Origin: Colicola sp016286205
Lineage (GTDB): Bacteria; Bacteroidota; Bacteroidia; Bacteroidales; Paludibacteraceae
Assembly: GCA_016286205.1 (NCBI GenBank)
Contig: JAEESF010000005.1
Span: forward strand, 101,794-165,793
Length of the DNA: 64,000 bases
Reading direction: 5' to 3'
Positions 50,201 through 57,507 of this stretch are shown here, piece after piece; the first letter of the stretch is position 1; every line of letters begins with the position of its first letter. A program made the translations under genes and the position numbers. The notes under the pieces were generated by a model that saw only the letters and a program-made list of their open reading frames with translations, searched no databases and was not told the DNA's origin.

Positions 50201-51475
50201 ATGAACAAAAGTGCAATTAACATCCTGCTGGCTATCGAAATGGAGAATATTTACTCCATTAAGAATCGGGTACGTCTCGATTTCCGAGCTGCCAACATGA
50301 ACTCCGCCCAGACTAAGCTCTTGACGAGTAACGTTTTTGAGTGGAATGGGCAAAAGATCTTGAAGACCATCGGGCTCTTTGGTCCTAATGCTGCTGGTAA
50401 GTCCAACATCATTAAGGCAATTTACTTTTTCTGCCGCACGGTATTGGATTCCCACCAGTACAATGTAAACAAGAAGTTTTTCGACTTCATTCCCTTCAAG
50501 TTTGAAGGCTACGAGAACAAGCCCTCGCGCTTCTTTATTAATTTCGTGACGAATGGTGTAGAGTACGAATACGAATACACCCTTACGCGCGAAAGTATCC
50601 TTTCCGAGTCACTCTATTACTATCCAAACCATCGTAAGGCAAAAATCTTCGAGAAGAAGGAAGGTAAGCCCTATACCTTTGGTACGAAGGTACTCTTACG
50701 TCCGAAGGAGGTAGCTGATAGTTTAACTCCAAAGAATCTCTATCTCTCACGTGCTGCTGCTATGAACCGTGAAATGGCGCAAACGGTGTACCATTTCTTT
50801 ATGCATGAGTTTATGCTTGACTTGTTCCCTCTAAATAGTGAACTACTCCGTGCAAACTTTATGGAATATAAGCCGCTCATCCTCAAGGCAATGCACATCT
50901 GCGACAGCGACATTCAGGACATTATTATGAAGCGTCGCACATCATTGCAGCCGGTACAGGCTATTCAATCTAACGGAGAACTTTCTTTAGAAATCCGTCC
51001 TGTTGAAGTACTCCAGTTCAAGACCACACACAAGCAAGATCCGAAGGTGCAGTTTGATATGGACGAGGAGGAATCCGAAGGTACGAAGCGTTTGTTCAAC
51101 ATCGTTACACGTCTCATTGATGTTATTCGTCATGGTAAGTCGCTGATGTTGGATGAGTTTGACCGTCAATTGCATACGCACTTGGCTGACTTTATTATTG
51201 ACCTCGTGCATGCTACACCAACGTCACAGTTCCTCTTTACTTCTCATAATACCAATCTTATGGATATGGGACGTTTCCGCCGTGACCAAGTGGTATATGT
51301 AAATAAGTGTGCAGATGGTTCAACAGAGGTTTACTCTTTAGCTGATTTCAAGGACTTCCGTGAGACAATGGATGCGGAAAAGGGTTATTTACAAGGACGA
51401 TTTGATGCTATCCCGTATGTGCAATCGTCACCTGGTGTATTAAAATCATTTTTAAAAGACGATATAAATGAGTAA
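50201..51475 (+). CDS. AAA-family ATPase, RloA/AbiLi-like defence protein
   Basis: 424 residues. An ABC/SMC-like ATPase of the AAA_15/AAA_21 type: Walker A GPNAAGKS (61-68), a helical and beta insertion, and Walker B KSLMLDEFD (about 313-321), followed by FTSHNTNLMD, the H-loop region. Together with the downstream TOPRIM-like gene, which it overlaps by 8 nt, it forms a two-gene module of the AbiL/RloAB kind (ATPase sensor plus nuclease effector), related in concept to PARIS and OLD systems. Expected to guard against phage. The low-GC flanks and remnant genes around it indicate acquisition by transfer. Confidence 0.85.
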   Translation: MNKSAINILLAIEMENIYSIKNRVRLDFRAANMNSAQTKLLTSNVFEWNGQKILKTIGLFGPNAAGKSNIIKAIYFFCRTVLDSHQYNVNKKFFDFIPFKFEGYENKPSRFFINFVTNGVEYEYEYTLTRESILSESLYYYPNHRKAKIFEKKEGKPYTFGTKVLLRPKEVADSLTPKNLYLSRAAAMNREMAQTVYHFFMHEFMLDLFPLNSELLRANFMEYKPLILKAMHICDSDIQDIIMKRRTSLQPVQAIQSNGELSLEIRPVEVLQFKTTHKQDPKVQFDMDEEESEGTKRLFNIVTRLIDVIRHGKSLMLDEFDRQLHTHLADFIIDLVHATPTSQFLFTSHNTNLMDMGRFRRDQVVYVNKCADGSTEVYSLADFKDFRETMDAEKGYLQGRFDAIPYVQSSPGVLKSFLKDDINE

Positions 51476-52040
51476 CAACCGAAAACGCGTATCAGCACCG
51501 CCGAGGAAGATGAAATCGGTCTTCCTAATCTTCTGCGAGGGGCAGACGGAGGAAATCTACATTGACATGTTGCGTCAGCGATACCATTCGCCGATTCGTA
51601 TTATTTCGTCCATACAAGGACAGCAAGTATCACAACGTGTCATTGAGAATTATAAACGTAATATGCAGATTGGAAAGAATGACAAAGTTACCACTTTCCT
51701 TATGTACGATATGGATGTCGAGCAGTTATTGCCTCGCTTGAAAGCATGTCAGGTGGAACTGCTTCTTTCTAATCCAAACATAGAATTGTGGTTCATGTTG
51801 CATTCTATAGACCAGCGTGCAGAGATATCATCCGACAATGCTATTACGCAGTTGCAGAAATCTGCCCCCGCATGGAAGAACTATAAGAAAGGGAAACTAA
51901 CGGACGAGCAAATCAATCTCCTTTGGAACAACCGTCTTGATGCTGTCAAACGCGCTAAGGCACTCACAAACTTAAACAATCCCTCATCGGGAATTTATAT
52001 ACTGGTTGAGAAACTTGAGAAACTTCACGATTGCACGTAA
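51468..52040 (+). CDS. RloB-family (TOPRIM-like) effector
   Basis: 190 residues. Acidic TOPRIM-type residues are seen in FCEGQTEEIYI (Glu24 region) and MYDMDVE (Asp81/Asp83), followed by the family signature NPNIELWFMLH (102-112). RloB proteins partner RloA-type ATPases in abortive-infection modules; the effector is presumed to be a metal-dependent nuclease. ATG overlaps the stop of the ATPase gene (ATGAGTAA), so the two are translationally coupled. Confidence 0.85.
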   Translation: MSNNRKRVSAPPRKMKSVFLIFCEGQTEEIYIDMLRQRYHSPIRIISSIQGQQVSQRVIENYKRNMQIGKNDKVTTFLMYDMDVEQLLPRLKACQVELLLSNPNIELWFMLHSIDQRAEISSDNAITQLQKSAPAWKNYKKGKLTDEQINLLWNNRLDAVKRAKALTNLNNPSSGIYILVEKLEKLHDCT

Positions 52041-52238
52041 TCGTCTATAGCCTATGAAACAATAGTTCGACTCCTTTTGCCGCAAGTCTTGTACTGCAAT
52101 GGCACTATGTCCGCTTGCATAGTATCTCAAGCATAAAAGGTATTAACAGCCTATCAGAGGTACCATCAAAACATAACCTAAACTGATACTTTCTAACATA
52201 TATGCCGTTAAACCTAATAACATAACTATAAAATTTAA

Positions 52239-52457
52239 CAGTTTTCCTTCCGGCCCTGGAGCGGAAGTAAAGAAATTGTTGCTAAAAGAGAGAAATTAGA
52301 GGGAAAAGAAAATGAACTGTTTTGTGGAGAAACTGCACCTCGCACAACAGAAAAGGCAGTTGAATTGGCGAGTAAGGCGCTAAAAGTAAATAGAGACTCA
52401 CAAACCATAGCAGAAGAAATTAAAGCAATCTTGCCAACCCAATTACAATTATTATAA
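52239..52457 (+). pseudogene. C-terminal remnant of an unrecognised gene
   Basis: A frame without any start codon, reading GSKEIVAKREKLEGKENELF then CGETAPRTTEKAVELASKAL and ending at the TAA 52455. Composition is protein-like, and the stop lies 40 nt before the next gene. Together with the featureless 52041-52238 it suggests a partner gene (for example a methyltransferase) was lost. Confidence 0.45.
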
Positions 52458-52497
52458 TTTCTCTATAATAAGAGATGTTACATATTGTTTAAAAGTT

Positions 52498-53658
52498 ATG
52501 AATGTGGATGCATATAATGAATATCAGAAGATGGTCGATGATATATTTGGATCGGGTACCATTACAGTATGTCATGTTGGTGAGAAGAAAAACAATAATG
52601 TGATTGGCTCATGGAGAAATGCCAAAGAGTTTTGTGAATTTAAGACTAATTTTCAAACTCGCCTTTTTGCACTAAAGAATTTTTTTCGTAAAAAGAAAAA
52701 TCTTCATATAATAAAAAATCTAGTAGCAAGTATTGGCGATGAAAAGAATTGGGAGGGAGCATATGCGGAGTTGGTCGCGTATAGTATCCTAAAAACGGAT
52801 AATTGTGAATATACCCTAGATGTTACTAGAAAAGCTTCATTTGCCATTGCGCAAAAAATGGGAATGGATTATATTAACTACGATGTATATTTACCTGATT
52901 ATGGAATATATATGGATGTTAAAGCATTCACAGATACTATAGGTGATATACTTAATCATAGTGTAATATCAAAAGTCCTTTTGCAAGAAGAATTTAAAAC
53001 CTTACAGTTAAACATTCTTCCGCAGCACCCTCTGGATGAAGATAATGAGAATTATGTGTCAAATGTCAGAGCATTGCAAAAAGAACTAACAGAAGAGTTG
53101 CGAAAGATGATTGCTATGGGGAAGAAGCGTTATTCGTATTCAAGTAAAATTGTAGGTACCTTAAGTATGCATATATTGCAAGGTGCGGGTGTAAATTGTA
53201 GCGAATCTTGCTATTCTCCCTATAGACATGCAGAATCCATGAAAGATTTTATTATCCAGAGATATTGTAATAAATTTCCATATCGTGCACCTTTCTTTTT
53301 GGTGTTGGTTAATTTCCCGTGGTACAATCAAATTACAAGAGATTCTTTTGAATATAATAGTCTCTTTTATCGTAGCATAGCGAGACGGACTTTTATTCAG
53401 TATGAAAAGAATACAATATATGCGAGTCAGATTAATTCCAAAATTAAGGACAAGTGTTTGGCTAGAAATGTTGCTAGAAAATTAACAGGTATAATTTTTA
53501 TAGATGATAATTCTATTCAAGAGGACTCATATAATACCTATATATACCTTAATCCCAATGCGAAGAATAAGAGGCTTATATGTCGTACTTATTTAGAGGA
53601 AATACTCCGAAATGCGAAAAAGGGAGAAATAGATGATTTTAACTGCGATAACTATTAA
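52498..53658 (+). CDS. Putative PD-(D/E)XK nuclease, unknown family
   Basis: 386 residues, low GC. Residues 86-142 show a PD-(D/E)XK-like layout: Glu91 in GAYAELVAYSIL, then Asp129 in NYDVYLPDYG, and Asp140-Val-Lys142 in IYMDVKAF. The rest is not recognised; the C-terminal half contains FFLVLVNFPWY and LTGIIFIDDN strands. The arrangement fits a restriction-like endonuclease or effector, but no methyltransferase partner is intact nearby. The catalytic reading is inference from spacing. Confidence 0.5.
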   Translation: MNVDAYNEYQKMVDDIFGSGTITVCHVGEKKNNNVIGSWRNAKEFCEFKTNFQTRLFALKNFFRKKKNLHIIKNLVASIGDEKNWEGAYAELVAYSILKTDNCEYTLDVTRKASFAIAQKMGMDYINYDVYLPDYGIYMDVKAFTDTIGDILNHSVISKVLLQEEFKTLQLNILPQHPLDEDNENYVSNVRALQKELTEELRKMIAMGKKRYSYSSKIVGTLSMHILQGAGVNCSESCYSPYRHAESMKDFIIQRYCNKFPYRAPFFLVLVNFPWYNQITRDSFEYNSLFYRSIARRTFIQYEKNTIYASQINSKIKDKCLARNVARKLTGIIFIDDNSIQEDSYNTYIYLNPNAKNKRLICRTYLEEILRNAKKGEIDDFNCDNY

Positions 53659-53740
53659 CTTTTGATGCGATAGAAATATATTATCGTTTATGCAGAAAGA
53701 ATAATCTTCTACGTATTTTTTTGTAAGTATGCACATTTAT

Positions 53741-53771
53741 TTGCATGTTTCAAAAAAAAGTAGTACCTTTG
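53741..53771 (+). promoter_or_regulatory. Promoter of an orphan small RNA
   Basis: TTG at 53741-53743, 20 nt, TACCTTTG at 53764-53771. It is an excellent match, sharing the CAAAAAAAAG spacer core with the korA and glyS promoters, yet no gene follows. Confidence 0.78.
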
Positions 53772-53777
53772 CAGCGA

Positions 53778-53880
53778 ATTTCAAAAGTGCACTTGTAGGC
53801 CTCGTCTCTACATACTGCACTATAAAAAAGGTTAAGTCGAGCTACAACCCCTGTCGTTGTGGCTCGCATTTTTTGTTTTT
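53778..53880 (+). ncRNA. Candidate structured small RNA
   Basis: About 100 nt between a strong promoter and a strong intrinsic terminator with no convincing ORF. A 5' hairpin pairs GTGCA and TGTAG (53787-53800) with CTACA and TGCAC (about 53808-53820), followed by an A-rich linker. The terminator hairpin CGAGCTACAAC / GTTGTGGCTCG with a T-run closes it. It lies between the putative nuclease gene and the PIN-domain gene. Could be a regulator, an RNA antitoxin-like partner, or an unrelated sRNA. Confidence 0.6.
53838..53880 (+). terminator. Intrinsic terminator of the small RNA
   Basis: An 11-bp stem CGAGCTACAAC / GTTGTGGCTCG (one G-U pair), 7-nt loop, then CATTTTTTGTTTTT. Confidence 0.85.
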
Positions 53881-53991
53881 CTTCATACGGTCTTCGCTTT
53901 GCTCCGGTCTTTGTTTGTTGATTTTTCTTTCCCCAGAATAAGGTGCCCGTTTTTCTCGCTTCCGTTTAAATCGGGAAAATGTGAGAAACAA

Positions 53992-54018
53992 AAAGCACCG
54001 CTTTTTTTACGGTGCTTT
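53992..54018 (-). terminator. Terminator after the PIN-domain gene
   Basis: AAAGCACCG / CGGTGCTTT hairpin with a 9-nt A/T loop, just downstream of the 54039 stop on the minus strand. The U-tract is short. Confidence 0.7.
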
Positions 54019-54038
54019 CTAAGAAAATATATGCATAT

Positions 54039-56216
54039 TTATGACTGATCATTGTGGATGTAAGAATCAATTTCTTGTGAAAGTTTTTTTCTATTCATAA
54101 CCGCCTCTTCTGCTTTATTCCGGCTATAGTATTCTTTGTCTAGAATATCTTTATTTGCAATAATACGAAACTTCCACCATAATGCATCAAGAACTAACGA
54201 AATTAAAATCGCTATTCCTGAAATTATTCGTTTCCAGGAAATCTCGAAACCATTAATTTCGAATAAGCACTTCTTTAGTTCGTCGAATTTGCAAAGTTGT
54301 GGAATTAGTTTATAAATTACAACGGTTAATATGCATAATAGGACAAATATTCCTATGTTTTTCCATCTCCCGCGCCTTGATTGCTTTCTACGCGTTTGTA
54401 TTTCTTGATCAATCTCATCATCTAAATCTTTTTTTCGACGCTTTTGTGCATCTTCTTTTAACTTTATTAATTCTTCTTGCTGACGTTTAATTATACCTTC
54501 TTGTTCGGTGGTTTTATCAATAAGTTTTTGATTTTCTGTGTTTACTTTGTTAAACTCAAAATTTAACTCTCCTTGTAAAAACTTATGAATATCTGACTTA
54601 GAGGCATTTCTAAGTCTCATCTTATGTAGCTCCTGAGAAATTTGAATTACTTTTTCGTCATTTAATGTTCCTACTTGTCTCTCCAAGTTCATGATGAGTG
54701 CTAAATCTTTGATGTCAAACGTGTCTTCCCATATAATAAAGTGGTTGTCCACAAAACTACTTAACATAGGAGAGAAATCTTCAGGGTTGCCAAGTAATCC
54801 TCCTTTATCCAGTGCAAGCAGAGTAATAATATCTCGCAAATTATATGCGAATTTTTCGTTTGGATACTGTTCTTTTACATAAGTGATTAACGAAGTGTCC
54901 ATTGTTAAGAGAATCACATCGTCATTTCTTTCTTTATTATGTTCGATGGCAAAATCTCCAGTCCCACGTTCGGTTCGAACATAACCGATTAATCCGAGGT
55001 CATGCTCTACGACACCATCTCTGCGCTTAATACACTTTTCTGTTTGTTGCGTATCTATCTCATCTTGCTCGAAATCATCGAAATTACTTGAAGAAAAAAT
55101 ATTTCGTAACTGATCCTTATGTGCCTCTATCTTTCTGTAATACTCAAACGAAGCATATGTGTCTTCGTTTGGAATACATTCAATTGAAGCCATATCGTTA
55201 CCTAAAGAAGTAGGAGGGCATATAATATTTTTATCAAAAAAAGATCTTACGCTTGTAGGAGTATAACATCCATTTACTTTTAGAGTGTAGAGTATGTTGT
55301 CGTACCTGGTCCTATTTCGGACAGTGTCCGATATTCCTGCAAAAAAGTCACTGTATGTTTCTTTTTTATGTGTTACCACCTTAGAATATTCCGTTTGCGT
55401 CTGCTCAATATATTTAAGTTTAATATTAAGTTTTTTGCAAATATCATCTATAATCAAAAAATTAACATGTTTTTGATTCTTCTTTTCTAATTGCAGTGCA
55501 ATCAGTACGTTAGTGTCAAGAATTATAGTTTTACCAACGAAAACTTCAGCAAGCGATATAGGTGTATATGTTTTAGTTGTCAGAATTTGGGCAGCATAAC
55601 ACGAGTTAAGGAAATAATACGTCAGATAGTTTACATCAGGATCATTTTCTGTTGTGAGCATATTCTTCAGTTGCCCGCGTAGTATTGTGGTCTCTTCTGG
55701 ACTAAATTCATATTGTTTCGCGATCTCTTGATGCAAAGTATCGATTTCCAAGTGCTCAACATCAATCTTCTCACTATTTGTCAGACGAGACAAAACGACA
55801 CGATAATACTGTTGGTATATCACTTTTAGAACTTGCTCCAACCAATTAGATACAGTACTTTGGTCTGTATGAATACCTTGCGTATAGTATTTTGATACTA
55901 TATGATGAAGAGTATCGTTGTATTTTTGATTCTTTTTTTGAGTTTCCTTTTTACCATTTTCTGTTAAGTAAACAGAATTTGTGCATTCGCGTGGAATAAA
56001 ATTGTTACTCTTCAGAAGCAATATGGCTTTTCTTAAGTCATCTACACTCGCATATATTTTATTTGTTTTTAATAGTTTACCCAGTTCATTCAGAGAAATA
56101 GGTCTTTTTTCTGCTAATAATTTCTTGGAAATCTGCTCGGCAAGTAACGTTTCATAGTTACTCTGTGTAGTAGGATTTGTTCTGATAGCAGTTGAGATAA
56201 TAGTTTTTTTACTCAT
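54039..56216 (-). CDS. Winged-helix / PIN nuclease / coiled-coil / two-TM protein, novel architecture
   Basis: 725 residues. Residues about 25-90 look like a winged helix (RPISLNELGKLLKTNKIY, ending SVYLTENGKK). About 228-500 is PIN-like: IILDTNVLIALQ (Asp234), TEYSKVV, the acidic stretch DDFEQDEID, then NDDVILLTMDTSLITYVKEQ with the late PIN acid. About 555-620 is a Glu/Lys-rich coiled coil. Two membrane helices follow (about 621-638 and 664-681), with a charged cytosolic end. A membrane-tethered RNase controlled by an N-terminal sensor would suit an abortive-infection effector. It sits in a defence islet in low-GC DNA, next to an orphan sRNA. Not a known defence family as far as I recognise. 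Confidence 0.6.
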   Translation of the reverse strand: MSKKTIISTAIRTNPTTQSNYETLLAEQISKKLLAEKRPISLNELGKLLKTNKIYASVDDLRKAILLLKSNNFIPRECTNSVYLTENGKKETQKKNQKYNDTLHHIVSKYYTQGIHTDQSTVSNWLEQVLKVIYQQYYRVVLSRLTNSEKIDVEHLEIDTLHQEIAKQYEFSPEETTILRGQLKNMLTTENDPDVNYLTYYFLNSCYAAQILTTKTYTPISLAEVFVGKTIILDTNVLIALQLEKKNQKHVNFLIIDDICKKLNIKLKYIEQTQTEYSKVVTHKKETYSDFFAGISDTVRNRTRYDNILYTLKVNGCYTPTSVRSFFDKNIICPPTSLGNDMASIECIPNEDTYASFEYYRKIEAHKDQLRNIFSSSNFDDFEQDEIDTQQTEKCIKRRDGVVEHDLGLIGYVRTERGTGDFAIEHNKERNDDVILLTMDTSLITYVKEQYPNEKFAYNLRDIITLLALDKGGLLGNPEDFSPMLSSFVDNHFIIWEDTFDIKDLALIMNLERQVGTLNDEKVIQISQELHKMRLRNASKSDIHKFLQGELNFEFNKVNTENQKLIDKTTEQEGIIKRQQEELIKLKEDAQKRRKKDLDDEIDQEIQTRRKQSRRGRWKNIGIFVLLCILTVVIYKLIPQLCKFDELKKCLFEINGFEISWKRIISGIAILISLVLDALWWKFRIIANKDILDKEYYSRNKAEEAVMNRKKLSQEIDSYIHNDQS

Positions 56217-56330
56217 GTTCCTTCTGTTTTAGTATTATGCAAAATATTGCTACAATGCATTCTTATGATTATGCTTGTAATCGTTAGATTTTAGCATTCT
56301 CGCTCGTCTTCCGGTTAAAAATGTGCTACA

Positions 56331-56534
56331 TTACCAAATTTTCTCTTTCTCTTTGGCTTTGCGTTGCTCAGCGGTAGTAGTCGTACCTTTGATTGAATGT
56401 ATCAAGTTATGTACTGTCGTAACGGATTCCTTATACTCTTGTCCAAGTTTTTTCTTGGTAAAGAAAAGTCGACTCGCTCGGTCATAAGCCTCTTGCAAGA
56501 ATGCCATTAAAACATCAAACATATCATCTAACAT
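56331..56534 (-). CDS. Small charged protein (67 aa) upstream of the PIN gene
   Basis: Not recognised. Helical with an amphipathic start (MLDDMFDVLMAFLQEAYDRASRLFF) and a basic Lys/Glu tail (TAEQRKAKEKEKIW). It lies 114 nt upstream of the PIN-domain gene on the same strand and could be its partner or an antitoxin, but there is no direct evidence. Confidence 0.45.
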   Translation of the reverse strand: MLDDMFDVLMAFLQEAYDRASRLFFTKKKLGQEYKESVTTVHNLIHSIKGTTTTAEQRKAKEKEKIW

Positions 56535-56618
56535 TGCTTTGTGTTTGTAACATCATAACCCGCTATGACATTATTTCCTGTTGCCATATAATCTGATGGT
56601 CAAAAAAGGACCAAGCTG

Positions 56619-57440
56619 CTATTCTACAACCTGTCCTGTAACCGTGTAGATTTTGTTTCCACGGAGGATGAGAAGTTGGCCATTACGAAGGAATTTGCGA
56701 GCAGAAGATTTCCCAGCAACAGGTTTTTCTATCGCCAGCACTTCCCAGTCAGGGCAGTTGTTGCGGATTCCAAATTCATCGGTATTGAAGGAGTATAGAA
56801 TATTTCCTTCGCTATCCGCCGCACAGAGTGTGTAGTCAGCATAAGCGTCCATTCCTGTAGCATAGCAGTCTCTTCCCTGTGCCCAAAGAATATGTTTGGT
56901 TCCAATCCCTTCAATCCACTCAATAGTGACACCAGTGTCATCGTTTTGAACCAAAATATGTTTCCTGCCATCTATTGTTTGCACCCTCATCACTATCCAT
57001 GCCGGAGTAATGCTCCGGTCCGGTTCATGTTCTACCATTTCTTCACAAGACTTGTCATTAAAACCGGCATAAGCATATACTGTATCTCCTTGATTGACAC
57101 TATAATCATAAAGCAGATATTCTTTGTTAGACCCATTAGGCACGAAATACATTTGTTGTCTATCTTCCGATTGACGAATGGATCCTCTGTATGTATTAGT
57201 GATATTCTCTGCCTCATGTATGTAGCGTATTTGAAGATACTGTTTGTCATTAATGAGCGTATCTGTCCCAATGCTATATGTTATATTTGTAATAACAGGT
57301 GCATGTTCCTCCTGAGGGTAGGAGTGGTAATATTGAAAACCGTACCATATGGAGGCTTGATCCGGCTCACTACAATAGCCAAACACAATAATTGATTGTG
57401 CGATAGATAGCATCAATACAAATGTAATTTTTTTTAGCAT
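56619..57440 (-). CDS. Secreted protein with short C-terminal motif, unknown function
   Basis: About 273 residues from MLKKITFVLMLSIAQSIIVFG, a signal peptide (an alternative ATG is at 57467). Beta-rich mature part with a Cys pair. The end reads FLRNGQLLILRGNKIYTVTGQVVE, a motif also found at the end of the BspA-like protein (LLREGNVYILRDDRMYTITG). This motif is frequent in Bacteroidales extracellular proteins and may be a short export or anchoring tag. Downstream of the papain-like protease gene, with a weak promoter in between. Confidence 0.72.
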   Translation of the reverse strand: MLKKITFVLMLSIAQSIIVFGYCSEPDQASIWYGFQYYHSYPQEEHAPVITNITYSIGTDTLINDKQYLQIRYIHEAENITNTYRGSIRQSEDRQQMYFVPNGSNKEYLLYDYSVNQGDTVYAYAGFNDKSCEEMVEHEPDRSITPAWIVMRVQTIDGRKHILVQNDDTGVTIEWIEGIGTKHILWAQGRDCYATGMDAYADYTLCAADSEGNILYSFNTDEFGIRNNCPDWEVLAIEKPVAGKSSARKFLRNGQLLILRGNKIYTVTGQVVE

Positions 57441-57456
57441 GCTTGTGAAAATTTTA

Positions 57457-57487
57457 TAAAGGTACAATAATTTTGCGATATAAGCAA
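57457..57487 (-). promoter_or_regulatory. Weak promoter of the 56619 gene
   Basis: -7-like TACCTTTA (complement 57457-57464), 20 nt, TTG (complement 57485-57487); the last base of the box deviates from consensus. Confidence 0.5.
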
Positions 57488-57507
57488 GGCAAGTGAGTAA
57501 TTATTAA

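Noticed and set aside
53729..53941. 70-codon plus-strand ORF over the small RNA
   Set aside because: Its ATG lies before the promoter boxes, and it runs through the terminator stem; no protein-like pattern.
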